A program made the position numbers and the translations under genes. This document shows, in pieces, positions 49,936 through 60,759 of a DNA stretch of 64,000 nucleotides (the stretch's first letter is position 1; each line of letters begins with the position of its first letter). The stretch comes from Triglochin maritima. Lineage: Eukaryota; Streptophyta; Magnoliopsida; Alismatales; Juncaginaceae. The stretch covers positions 26,525,826 through 26,589,825 of the forward strand of contig OY821791.1 of NCBI GenBank assembly GCA_963682175.1, written 5' to 3'. The notes beneath the pieces are model-generated. The model worked only from the letters and a program-made list of their open reading frames with translations. It did no database searches and was not told the origin of the DNA.

Positions 49936-51655
49936 GCTGCCTGAGACACAAACTCTGCGTTCCCGGCTCCTTCCCCAATGACAAGTGTCCTCCAGAACGA
50001 ATGAATCTGCTCTAAGTAAATTCCGTTGTCTGATTCAAGACATCCGCGGATGGTACATGCGCAAGGTATCCCATGAGAAGTCAGAAAAACACACTCACAA
50101 CGATATTCAACTTCATCATCTAACTGTTACATTCTTTTCACCTCCTGACTCAGCAATTGCAAGCAGTGATGCGAAACTCGACCATTTATGTGACGATATA
50201 GAGCATGTCCAAAATTAGTCAAATTTCGCCGTCTCGAGTCTTCAAGAAAGTTTCGAATATTCGTCAGCTGCATTTCAATAGCCGCGTTGACGCGCTCGAA
50301 AAGAGTGTCCAGAGCTGCAGTCGATGTAGAAATCCACTCTTTTAGAGCCGAATGAGCACTTTCGACTCTACAATTCATGGTGTTCCCAAAATGAAGGACT
50401 TTGTTCGTCCAATTCAGCAGAAACTTTTCTTTATGCACCAACCACGTGGTGTCCAGATACTCCGTGATAGCCGGCCACGATCTATACAAATCTTTCAGAG
50501 CATACACAGCTCTATCATACTCGGCTTCTGAAGTAGAAAGCATGATTTTCCTCCATCTTCCACGCCTCAAAGTCTCTGCCATCTGCTTATTTTTGCCGAA
50601 TATGTGGTATGCGTAGTTCAATACGTCTTTGTTGATGTGCTATGTGCAGAGTAAATGAGCAGAGTCAAGAAATATCTCTCTCACTGGTCGCATAAGGCCT
50701 AACTCCCGGTCTGTTATTATTGCAGTCGGGCTGACAGTCCCCAATAACAGATCTCGCAACTTCTCCATCACCCACAGATAACTGGAGTAAGTTTCATCCA
50801 TCAAAATCGCATATCCAATAAGGAAATTCATGTTTGTTGGTGTGACCCCAATCATTTCGAACAAAGACATCTTATACTTGTTCGTCTTGTAAGTCGAATC
50901 CATGCAGATAACGAAAGGATATGTCCGCAACAACTGGACTGACGTCGGATGTGCCAAAAAAGCGTGAGTGACGACATCAGTTTCTGGATCCGCCATAATC
51001 CAATGTAAGTACTCACACTGCACTGCTTGATAGAGAAACTGCTGGACGGGATTCCGGTCTTCAGATTTTGTCCTCCTCATGTAATCTCTGAAATTATAAA
51101 TATGCCTTTGATTTGGATTGTCCTCCGAGAATTTTTCTTTTACTGCCTTCAAGATGTTCCGTGGTTTTGCTTGCGCCTCAGTCATATCACGAACAATCTT
51201 CTTCACCCCAGAACTTAGACCACTAATTTGACGATGACCCTCTGGATAAACTGCCAGTCTGTGGTTGTGATGTCCGTGAGCACTATTAAAAACCACAACC
51301 CATCCATCACGATATCGTCGCTCCACCACTTTTACTAAGAAACGGCAACCACAACCCTTTCTTTTGGTGTTTCTTCGAAGTGCAGTATCCATATCCCGAG
51401 ACTCCATTTGATTTCGCCGGTCGCATCTCAAATAACAATCCATCCGACTATCTGATCTTGTTTTGTACGACGACACGACCAAAAAAAAACCCAGCTCCGA
51501 TAGCTACTTGTTTGGCCCATTTACTTGTTTCATCCATTGTTGCAAAGATTTGTGTAGTTTGAAATAACTCACTGTAATCCACTCCATCACCACCGAAATA
51601 TTCCAACGGAACCTACAAAAATAAAATTGAAATTAAAAAAATCAAAAAAAATTCG

Positions 51656-51905
51656 GGCGTCTGGATTAAACGCCTACCCCATGGGGGGCGTCTGAGTTAA
51701 ACGCCCTCCCCAAGGGTGAGGCGTCTGCGTAGGACGCCTGACCGAAGGGAAAGGCGTCTACTACAGACGCCTTACCCAAGGGGAGGACGTCTACATAAGA
51801 CGCCTCTCCCATTGCGTAGGCGTCTGCGTTAGACGCCTAGGCCAAGGGGAGGACGTCCTACGCAGACGCCCTCACCTTGAGGGATGCGTCTAATGCAGAC
51901 GCTCG
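51656..51905. repeat. 33-bp tandem array of small hairpins in MULE intron
   Basis: Eight units with GGCGTCT (or variant) at 51656, 51687, 51720, 51753, 51786, 51819, 51852 and 51885, in strict 33-bp register after the first. Each unit is GGCGTCT, five bases, AGACGCC, then a spacer containing CCCAAGGGG. Units 4 and 6 have perfect 7-bp arms. Arms vary between units while tending to stay self-complementary. Confidence 0.93.
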
Positions 51906-52056
51906 GCCCAAAATTTGCCCCGCGCCAGGCTTACCTCACCGGATGCATCACCCTCGCCAGACATTTTCGTGGTGTTTTTACTGATAAATTATGAATATAC
52001 AAGACCGTAGGCCTAATTTATAGACACGGGACGATATGGGTATTAAATATATTGTT

Positions 52057-52120
52057 AAGGGCAATTTGGTAATTTCAAGGGGCGATTTAAGTAGTTTTGG
52101 GGCGACGTTTAGTAGTTCCC
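52057..52120. repeat. MULE right TIR
   Basis: Reverse complement begins GGGAACTACTAAACGTCGCC, and is otherwise about 85-90 percent identical to the left TIR. Confidence 0.92.
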
Positions 52121-52128
52121 AAAATTTA

Positions 52129-52612
52129 TCAATGTTATCTAGGACCGAGTTGCCGCCCCCAACCACCAACTGATGCTCGGCCGGGTCCGCGGAGACTGTT
52201 GACGTCATTATTGAGTAAATTACGAAAATGTCATTTCAATGACTATAATAATCCTTGTGAGTTCATTACAAAATCTATATAAACTCCCATATTTCATTCA
52301 TTTTTTTCAGACCAAATTTTCTTTTTCTCTTCCATTTTTATTTACTTTCTTATATCTTGCACTAAGTGTTCTAATTGTGTTGGGGACCGAGTAGAGTTTG
52401 AGCAAAAGTCTAAAATTACTGCCCGACACATCTTTTCCGCTTCTCTCTTTCTCATTTGCATTTTTTGCTCTTTTAGTTTATTTATTAGAATTAGTTAAAT
52501 TTAATAGAGTTAATTATCATGGTTTACTTATTGTTTAAAAATTTTAGATTTTTGTTTGCATATTTTTTAATTGCAATGACATCAGAACCCTCGATTTAAT
52601 TAATTACTTGAG
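52129..52612. other. Flank between MULE and hAT coding start
   Basis: Probably the 5' untranslated end of the hAT element. I could not identify its terminal inverted repeat. Confidence 0.35.
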
Positions 52613-53006
52613 ATGGATCATAATCTCCTTGTTAGTGCATCAATTAGACAATCCAAAGGCAAAAGTAATACAAAAAACTAGTCCCGTTTCGCAAGATTTT
52701 GACGTAGGTCAAGATAATAATGGTAAACATATCGCCATATGTAAAATATGTGGTGCACAACTTTCTGCCTATGGTAGCTAAGTAACCAATCATCTATCAA
52801 GACATGTCGAAAAATGTAAACTTAGGAATCTTGGAGCATCTAATTCACAACAATTACTTTTAAACACTAGTAGTGGAAAATTTGAAACTATGAAATACGA
52901 TTCAGTTAAAGGTAGACATATAATTGTCGATTACATAATTAGAGATGGATTATCATTTAGCCAATGTGAATCTCCAAACCTTACAAAGACATTTAGTTAC
53001 CATAAT

Positions 53007-54379
53007 TGTTGAACGTTTTAATTAAACCGCAAGTGCACGACCGCGTTGAAGCGGTGGCAAATACGGGTCGTCCTCAGGAAGGTGAGCAGTCTCTCGTTTG
53101 CACGAAATCAAGTGGCAAAAATATGGAAGAGAGTTTGATTATGCTACGCTACACTACACTACGAAGTATGAAATGCGAAAGAAAACAACAAACGATTAAC
53201 TAAAAACTTAACTAAGAACGAAAGAAGAGTGCTGGAATTCAGAAATGGAAAACCCCTAAGGAGTGGAGTGAGTGCACACATGCAAAGAGGTGAGTGTTGA
53301 ACACATTCTTTAAGCACAAATGAAGGTGGTGTTATCATGCATAGGAAGTGTCTAAATGTTATGTCAAAACCTATCAATCTATTCACCAACCTAGTTGATT
53401 AACATTTACATATGAAAGTTGTTTATTTCAGAACCTAAACAAGCATGAGAGATGTCTAATCATTTTGGCAAAACTCATCAAGTTAAAAATTCTATCCTAA
53501 ACAAGCAAACATACATTCATGTTTTATCAACACATTGTAAATAAAACATTCATTCCATTCTCTAATGCATGTATGAACATCTACTCCACCCCCAAAGGGG
53601 ATGGAACTACTTACTACACATTACACTAATTATTAAACTAAGTAAAGAAAGCATATTAACTAAGCTACTAAAACTAATGAAATGAAATTAAACAAAGTAA
53701 AACAAAAAACATAAAACAAACAACATAATAAAGAAACTTTTATTAAAGTGACTCACATTTCAAGTAGCATCCTCCTACTTTAGTGTGTGCTTCAAGGCCT
53801 CACTTCTAGTAGGAAGAATAACCACTTAAAATATGGAGTGATTACATTAGAAGGTGAAGAGTTCTATTTATAGCCATAGAAAAAGGCACTCCGGGAAAAT
53901 TCCCCGATGTGGAACTAAACATATACCAAAAATAGCCTAAACATCCTCTAATACATGTGCTGGAGAAATTAGGGCGGATCCATAGTGATCTGGACCGCCG
54001 ATTGGCGGTCCATAAACTTTGGATCGGGTTGGAATTTGTTGTGGGCTTTTCTTACTGGTATTGTTTCTCTTGGATGCGGTTACTTGACTTGTTGGAGCTC
54101 CGACCCGAATAGAATTGTCAAAATACTCCCCATGATGGTGTGGAGTTTTCTGTTTTGCTCTTTGGTCCTTTGGTCTTACGTTCAGGTCCTTCTCCCTTGC
54201 ATCTTAGTCCATAGATCTCACAATTCAGCCCTTTTTCCCAGCTTTTGGGTCCTTTTATGCTTCATCTCTTCAAACCTATTTATTCCTGAAAACTAAACAT
54301 AAAACTCGTTACATAGCATTGTTTAGGTGAAAGATAATGGATATAAGATGCAAATATGAGCATGGAATGATGTCAATCA
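53007..54379 (-). repeat. 3' LTR of the Athila-like element (copy E)
   Basis: 1373 bp. Contains the family landmarks ACCGCAAGTGCACGACCGC, GCAAATACGGGTCGTCC, CCACCCCCAAAGGGGATGG and the palindrome GGACCGCCGATTGGCGGTCC (53992-54011). Confidence 0.95.
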
Positions 54380-54393
54380 AATACCCCCACACC
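54380..54393 (-). other. Polypurine tract
   Basis: GGTGTGGGGGTATT on the minus strand directly before the 3' LTR. Confidence 0.7.
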
Positions 54394-55061
54394 TAACTTT
54401 TCCTAGTCCGAGCAAAACAAAGAAAGGAAAAAGCATACAAGAAAAACAAGAAATCCAAACTCACTTTCGTAGGAATCACGGTTGCACTTAGCACGTGCAA
54501 CAAGCCGTTAACCTTCCTTGTCGTCAAGGAGGAGGAGTGTTGTCTCCTGAGGGTTTTCAGCGGATATACCCACAAAATCCGAACAAGATACATTAATCAA
54601 TCTAGCTACACGACTCGTTGGACTTATTTTGTCGATCATGGGACGCGGTAATACTACGGGTCGACTCTATATATGTAATCGGTCCACACACCTAGCCTAA
54701 TGAATTATTCGTGAAAGTTAGTTAAGAATTTAAGTGAAAGACATGGGCAACCTTAACTTCTGACTATGATACAATGTGTAAAGTCCATTAAGGTTCTTAT
54801 TTGACTCTTTTCTTTTTTCTTTTTTTCTTTGGAGCATTTTATTGGTTGGTGTTTGATTCTCCCAGGGTCAGGTTTCGTGCATCATTGCCTATAAGGACTT
54901 ACACTATCATGTACACCTTCCCCCAAATCTCCACATAGGGCGATCCCTACCACCCGTGTAACGGGAGTTCGGTCGGTACATCCCAAGTCAGTTGACTCGA
55001 AAGCACCAGGCACAAAGTCCCCTCAGACCTACTTTCCCGAGTGATAGGAGTCGTGCGAGAA
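54394..55061 (-). other. Non-coding interior of the Athila-like element
   Basis: Interior between polypurine tract and the nested solo LTR. No coding pattern remains. Confidence 0.5.
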
Positions 55062-56248
55062 GAGAGTGAAGGGAATGTGTTCTAAAAGTTTTACTTTTAA
55101 ATGCCAATTATTATGAATTGAATGAGAAATCATTTTGTTCATTGTTTATGTTATTCGTCTTTTAGAAGTGTTAAGGAAGAGACTCTTGGTCCTTAACCGT
55201 AGAGCTCTAAAAGATATTGGTTTACATAAAACAAAAGATATTCGCAATCATGGTAATAGACATGGAACATTTATTACCGAGTTAAGATTGTCGTGTTGGT
55301 CATAGATCATTGTAGCTCTACAAGTGAGTGACAACACATGTACACAAAAGAGGAAAATATCACTTTTGTCTACTGAATAGACCTAATAAGTACAACATTA
55401 TAGAATTGTGTTTTCTGTGTCATTAATGTTTTACTGTGTCTTTGGTCCTTTGATATGAGACTTATATCCGATCACTTAAGAATTGCTTAATTAGACTTGT
55501 GCCTTGAGCTATCGATGAGTGTAGTGTAAAGGCATTGGTTGGTTAAGTATGACTTTTGTTGGAGAAGATAGTTAGTCAAAAGATTATCATTGCCCCTCTT
55601 AATTGAGTGATGATATCAGTGGGCCCCTTGATAAAGCAAAGTTATAATGTGCACAATGTGATTCGAGTTAAGTCACATATTTATAACTAGCTTAAATAGA
55701 TCAAGAAATTAATACTAATACAAAGATGACACAATACTACTTTGTGTGTATTCTTAATATCATGAGGCAAGGGACGGACACAAGTGGTGCACTCCATCAC
55801 TAAATGGATCGGGTTTTGGTTCGAGTGGAATTAAGACATCTAAGTAATTGGGAGCTATAATGTGTAGCTAAATACCGCTTATAGCTTGTGATATTAAGCT
55901 CTTAATATCACTGCCAACTTAGTCTAGATCCTCCCATAGGTCACACCGCAAAAATCGGGAAACAAGAAGCTAGATTTTTCGTTCATATGATGTGTCGGGT
56001 TTCTTATAGAAAATATGACACATGTGGTGAACAAGTAAAATTAATTATGTTGTATATAACATAATTAGAATCATGATAAATTCATATGAGATGCATATAT
56101 TATGGGATGCAATAATTTATTATTGCATAGGATAATATATTGCATAAATTGTGAATTTGCTAAAACCCCCTAAAGTTAAAATTTTGTTGGAAGTAAATCC
56201 AAAATTTGAAAAGGCAAAATCGGGTAAACGTTCGGTAATCCGTTATGG

Positions 56249-56545
56249 TTCGGTCGACCGAAGGATCTGTAGATCGGTCAACCGAACGTGGAACGGATGA
56301 TCAAAATTGATTGACCAAAGTGCCTGGAGTTCTGGTTCGGTGTACCGAACCAGAAACGGTCAACCGAACAATGTCCAGTTCCGATATTTTCGATTAACCG
56401 AATGGCACTCGGTCAAAGACGCGAATTCGTCCGAACGGTTAAGAAGAATTTTTATCCTTAAGAATCGGTCATCCGTCAAGTGCACGGAAATCCGAACGTG
56501 ACATATTCGGTTAACCGAGTATGTCTCGGTAGATCGAGTCCCGAT
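56249..56545. repeat. Cluster of CGGTCGACCG-like palindromes in LTR H
   Basis: One perfect CGGTCGACCG near 56251 and about eight degenerate relatives (CGGTCAACCG twice, CGGTGTACCG, CGATTAACCG, CGGTTAACCG and others), just upstream of the LTR TATA box. Confidence 0.8.
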
Positions 56546-56718
56546 CGATTTTCTGCATTTGATAATTAAGAGATTAATTTGATCAATGGTTGGATTAGCT
56601 CCAAACTTGGTCAAACATTTTGTGGGTGCATATAATGCATTTTGGAATTAGTTTATGAGAGAAAATGTCAAGAGAACACGACTTAAGAATAGCCATGATT
56701 GAGAGTAAGATTGGAGCC

Positions 56719-56726
56719 TATAAATA
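56719..56726 (+). promoter_or_regulatory. LTR TATA box
   Basis: TATAAATA in the context CCTATAAATAGG, at the same relative place as the box in the related LTR at 10251-10258. Confidence 0.65.
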
Positions 56727-57193
56727 GGTCCTTATTCTCCTTAATTAAGTTAGATGTTTTCTAATTATTTTCTCTCCTAATTCACCACAAAAACCCACGA
56801 AAATTCTCTTAGTTTTTTAAGTCTTTGGAAGGAGAAATCTCAGAGATTAAGGAAGGGGTTTGTAGCTAGATTCTAAGCTTGTTTGGAGATTGATTGACTT
56901 GCTCCTTTCTCTCCAACCTTATTTAGGGTTTCGGTGAACACTCGGAGGCATCCGGCGCAACGAGAAGTGATGATCGTCTTCTTCAACGTCTCTGGAACAT
57001 CAAGAAGTTTTAGAGAACTTCTAGGTATGAATTTCGGAGTCCCTTGTGTTTGTTTTAATGAGTTTTGAAACTAGTTATTAAAATAAACCAATGCATGCAT
57101 AAAATAAATCGTAGAAAATTGTAATTGATCCTTATTGTGCATAAACATTTCGAAAATATATATGTACAATCAAACTAGAAATCCTACAGAGAG

Positions 57194-58243
57194 AATACCG
57201 CTTATTTATTTATCTACATGGGAACCAAAACCCCTACACTTAAGTTTCACAAAAAGAGATTAAGGGCTCTTGACTACGACAAACTTCCGTATATTAACAG
57301 ACACGAATTATTTGACTCACTAGGTTTAGGGTGGACTTCTTTAAATGTTTGAGTGCTGAAACCTTATGATTACACGCCCCCGAGGGAAAACTGGGGTGCA
57401 TCCTAAGGGCTCGATAAGACCTAAAGCCAGTAAACTAGATATCCTAATGCATCAAGTTCATGACAATTTTGGGAGCTTTCTTTTTACTTTGCCTCTTAAC
57501 GATTTTTGCACATGCTAAACACACGCAAAACCCACAAAAACATTTTCTTTCGCAAACACGTGAAGATTTTGAAAGAAATGTGAAAACTTTAAAGCACTAG
57601 GCAAGCAAAAGAAGACAAGTCACCCAAGGATCATGGCAAGCAGATATATCGATATTAAATGCAGCACACTAACATGACCCTAGCAGTACAAACAAAAGAA
57701 AACAAACTCAAAGGAAAACGACTCGACTATGTACACACGTAAAGCACCCCCCACACACACACCTACTTCATGCATTGTCCTCAATGAATGTGAGCATGAT
57801 ACCACATGAATTTATGCATGAAAAATGGAAGATCTCACCAACATGAAGCGCAAAAGGAAGTTCGTGGTTATGTTGATGGACACAAACCCGAATTCCCTCA
57901 AAACCTGTGAGATATTGAAGAAGGGAGACACATACGTGAAGAAATGGGGCCCAAGTACACAAGGGTTGGGGCTCACAACAATCAATGCTCGCTCATGGAG
58001 TCTTTTATTACACACATTTTTTTAATATAACTATGTACAAACATAAGTTCCCATCTTCATTTCTCAAAAGACATGAAATGAGAATCTCAAAAGTGGGTCA
58101 ATGTACTTGGAAAGGGAACATGACACCACGCGGGGCCAGAATACTCATGCGTGGGCCCCCTTCACAAAGAGCACAAGATGAAATGAGAGGTTCATTAATT
58201 GGACGCAAAGGCATCTCAATCAAAGGATCAAACTGAAAGAGCT
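57194..58243 (-). other. Interior of Athila-like element, 3' of the RT scrap
   Basis: Non-coding. About 57930-58240 is shared with the plus-strand fragment at 11400-11720. A CA-rich run lies near 57751-57762. Confidence 0.5.
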
Positions 58244-58343
58244 TGAACCTCTCGAGAGTTTGGGAAATAAGGGGCAACGGAAGAAGAGTTTCTCCTGTTG
58301 CGTTGCTGAAGTTATGATTGTCAATCCAAACTCTCCAACCAAC
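58244..58343 (-). pseudogene. Reverse transcriptase remnant
   Basis: PVGWRVWIDNHNFSNATGET then LLPLPLISQTLERF is a decayed copy of the gypsy RT block that normally reads GWR-CIDYRKLN and PLPFIDQMLER. It is the only pol trace in the element, and its homologue at 11.3 kb is equally short. Confidence 0.7.
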
Positions 58344-58435
58344 TGGCTGGTGAGTCGGAACGAGGTCAAGAACCTTGTTAGGCATGTCCGACTCACCAGG
58401 CGAACAAAAAGTGGGTCTCATACCCAAGGTATCCG

Positions 58436-59593
58436 CTAAGGAACTCCTAATACCCTCATTAGCAATGTAGTTGTTTGATGTTTCATCATTTCCAAGATGA
58501 CCAGGAACAATAGTGAGACGCAAACTCTCATCAAGTTGTTTGAAATTGAGGGTACTAGGGGGCTCTTGTGGAGAGGTGAGTCCTTAAGAGGCACAACATG
58601 AAGATCATGTGGCTCAAGGGCCATGGGACAAAAAGATAAGGCACAATCCTGTGCCAACGCATAATGAAATTGGTCCATGTTATTCTCAATTTGGATCGAA
58701 TCCCCCACAATGTGATCGTGAATTGAAACCCCAAGTCCCTCAGACTGACTAGGATTTTGACTCTGAAAGATTGTGCTTTGAATTTGTGAATGTGGTGGTG
58801 GTTCGATATCAAAAGATGAATCCACATGTTGACAAGAAATGTCACCCTCCTCACGTTTACTTAATTGTTGTGTAATTTGACTCACACACATTTCCATAGT
58901 TTGTAGGGAATCGTGATTGGACTTCAACACATTTTGAGTGGTTTCCATGAACGTTTGGAGGGCTTGTTCCAAAGAATCAAGTTTGGGGTCAACTGTGAGG
59001 TTCATGTCAGAATTTAGGAAATGGATGGGTTGGGTGGTGATGAGCTGAGAATGAGTCCAATGATTGGTCGTGGGGTGTTGGTAGAATTCAGGATATTCAG
59101 AAGGAGGGTACTGAGGTGGGAGTGATGTATAAGAATTTGAATAAGAATTGTCTCCCCACGAATCCATCCTTCTCGGGGTGTACGCGGATGTGTAATGGTC
59201 ATATTGAGCATTTTGGGAAAAGGTATGCTCATACTCAGGCTCTGAGGGACCATAAGTACATTCCCCGTAAACATGACCACTCAACCCACAACAGTGACAC
59301 GGTACAACTACTAGAGCCACCGGTGCACTCATGTCTTCTACCACATGCATGAAAGAGGCCAAAGGTTCTTGCAATGTCTCAGTTTGATGACCAACATATG
59401 ATCTGACGTAACTAAATGGAGATCTAGCAGTCGGTACCTCTCTCATATCACCCCTATATGAAGATTGCTCAGTCACACAATGAAGATTGTCCCAACCAGA
59501 CGGGGTGTTCGTCTGAGCCATCCCAGGTTGCATGGGTCCGGAGTACCAAGGAAAATTGTCCTGGTCCCAACAATGATGTGGATGGTCGCCCAT
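58436..59593 (-). CDS. Gag-like protein of the Athila-like element
   Basis: Uninterrupted 385-residue frame. A CCHC knuckle (C99, C102, H107, C112 in CHCCGLSGHVYGEC) is followed by a proline/tyrosine/serine-rich stretch and an amphipathic segment (residues 205-250, around LQTFMETTQNVLKSNHDSLQ) typical of the region after the knuckle in Athila/Tat gag. The usual N-terminal capsid-like domain was not seen, so this is a partial gag. The start at 59593 lies 1.17 kb after the 5' LTR. Its open frame in an element lacking pol suggests either recent truncation or retained use in trans. Confidence 0.65.
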   Translation of the reverse strand: MGDHPHHCWDQDNFPWYSGPMQPGMAQTNTPSGWDNLHCVTEQSSYRGDMREVPTARSPFSYVRSYVGHQTETLQEPLASFMHVVEDMSAPVALVVVPCHCCGLSGHVYGECTYGPSEPEYEHTFSQNAQYDHYTSAYTPRRMDSWGDNSYSNSYTSLPPQYPPSEYPEFYQHPTTNHWTHSQLITTQPIHFLNSDMNLTVDPKLDSLEQALQTFMETTQNVLKSNHDSLQTMEMCVSQITQQLSKREEGDISCQHVDSSFDIEPPPHSQIQSTIFQSQNPSQSEGLGVSIHDHIVGDSIQIENNMDQFHYALAQDCALSFCPMALEPHDLHVVPLKDSPLHKSPLVPSISNNLMRVCVSLLFLVILEMMKHQTTTLLMRVLGVP

Positions 59594-60564
59594 GTAACCA
59601 TCAATCTCGACAAAGAACTCTCGAGTCGATCACTCTCACCACCACGAGGCCAAGCTCGCAAAAGTGCTCGACTCGACCCTAAAATGCTAACAGAGAGTGT
59701 AAAGGGGAGGAGACTAAAACGTAGAAGTAGGTGAGAAGAAGATGACTCAGAGGAGAAGGGACGAATCCCTAAAAACTAGCGTGGGTAAAGGGTGAGGGTA
59801 GAAGCCTAGTTTAGCAAACACGGCTCAAACAAGCTTAGGCTGGCTATGGATCCTTACAGCTAGACGACGCCTAACTGCGAGGTCATACGGCCTCAAAACG
59901 CCTCACCTCCCTACGACGAAGACCACAATGCCCATTAAGTGAGCCAAGATCCGGAGATCTCGTCTCTCCTACTATCGACAAAGTGGGCAACGCCGACCAG
60001 GCTATGAAGGTCGTGACCGGCTCACTCTCCTAATGCGCCCAAGTCCTAATGGCCAATGTCTACTTGCTTTTAGATTAAGGCTTTACTTGAGTGTGCTTTT
60101 TGGGGCTAAGGGAGGGGTGATGAAATCCCCCACCTTATCTTTGAAGACTATAGGTGGGGCCCCTCAAGATGTTTTGATCCTTAAGCTAGCAAGCAACTCA
60201 CCAAACAAACACTCACCTCACTCTTGTTTCGATGCAAACCTTACTCACTAATGAATGTCCTAATGCGTGAATGAGTGTTAAGGAATGCGTACCTCTCTCC
60301 AGCAATCAACGACAAAAATTAAAACTAAGAGAAGACAATTAACATGCTCAAGTCATTACTAGATGATGCATGACCTAAACATAGCAAATGCCTAATCTTT
60401 TGCTTTGGGTTTTAGTGTCCAAGTTGATTAAAGGAGGGTTGATTGATTATTTATTGATCTGGGAGCAAACTATAGGTTCACACATGCCAAATTGGGCTCC
60501 AAGATAACTAAGATGTAAATAGAAACAAACAGAAGAAAATTGGGGGTGAAAATATCTCACCAGG
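59594..60564 (-). other. Leader region of the Athila-like element
   Basis: Between the PBS-proximal hairpin and the gag-like frame. No further coding seen. Confidence 0.45.
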
Positions 60565-60599
60565 CCGCCAAATAGCGGTTTCGGACCGCTATTTGGCGG
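60565..60599 (-). other. Perfect 15-bp-stem hairpin in the leader
   Basis: CCGCCAAATAGCGGT (60565-60579), five-base loop, then ACCGCTATTTGGCGG (60585-60599). It lies about 140 nt downstream of the PBS in the transcribed RNA, where retroelements often place packaging or dimerisation signals. Related to the LTR palindrome ACCGCCAATTGGCGGT. Confidence 0.9.
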
Positions 60600-60735
60600 T
60601 CTTGAAGGCTTGAAGTGCTCCCAACTTTTTCCTCCTTCTTTCCCTTTGAATCTCAAACGTCCTGAAACAACAAAAAAACTAAAACAAAAAATCAAATCCA
60701 CTTGAATCGTCCAAACAAGAGTCTGGATTGGCACC

Positions 60736-60753
60736 TCCCCGGCAAAGGCGCCA
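60736..60753 (-). other. Primer binding site (tRNA-Asp type)
   Basis: TGGCGCCTTTGCCGGGGA on the minus strand differs at one base from the complement of the plant tRNA-Asp 3' end, a primer often used by Athila/Tat elements. Six bases separate it from the LTR. Confidence 0.85.
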
Positions 60754-60759
60754 AAAACT

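Larger units (their letters stand above)
49863..51964 (-). pseudogene. MULE transposase, three disabling lesions
   Basis: Exon 1 is 51964-51935 (MSGEGDASGE). The intron spans 51934-51613 and contains the hairpin array. Exon 2 runs from 51612 to the TGA at 49863. Domains: FAR1-like zinc region (CYLRCDRRN, CGCRF, HGHHNH); DDE transposase with CMDSTYKTN, IITDRELGLM and NCRVESAHSALK; SWIM-type finger CECVFLTSHGIPCAC. Lesions: a one-base expansion of a homopolymer T run at 51481-51489 shifts the frame, a TAG at about 50640 replaces the codon after LLCT, and a TAA near 50126 precedes QLDDEVEY. Otherwise well preserved, so recently dead. The last about 20 residues are encoded by the 33-bp repeat. 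Confidence 0.9.
49614..52120 (-). mobile_element. Complete MULE transposon with TIRs
   Basis: 2507 bp bounded by 64-bp terminal inverted repeats and an eight-base duplication AAAATTTA (49606-49613 and 52121-52128). Encodes a minus-strand FAR1/SWIM-type MULE transposase that is now broken. Carries a 33-bp-period hairpin array in the transposase intron and two to three copies at its 3' end. Inserted just upstream of the UPF0390-like gene and also adjacent to the hAT element. Confidence 0.93.
55067..57188 (+). mobile_element. Solo LTR (family H) nested in the Athila-like element
   Basis: 2122 bp from TGAAGGGAATGTG to AGAAATCCTACA, flanked by GAGAG (55062-55066 and 57189-57193). Related in inverse orientation to 9760-11230. 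Includes a TATAAATA box at 56719-56726 followed by a leader-like region, so transcription would run plus. Confidence 0.8.

Noticed and set aside
51656..51905. CRISPR-like regular spacing of the 33-bp array
   Set aside because: Plant nuclear DNA, repeats are diverged, spacers are not unique and lie in a transposon intron.
58098..58523. 141-codon frame as an independent gene
   Set aside because: Contains a decayed RT block and overlaps the end of the gag-like frame; it is pol debris of the Athila-like element.
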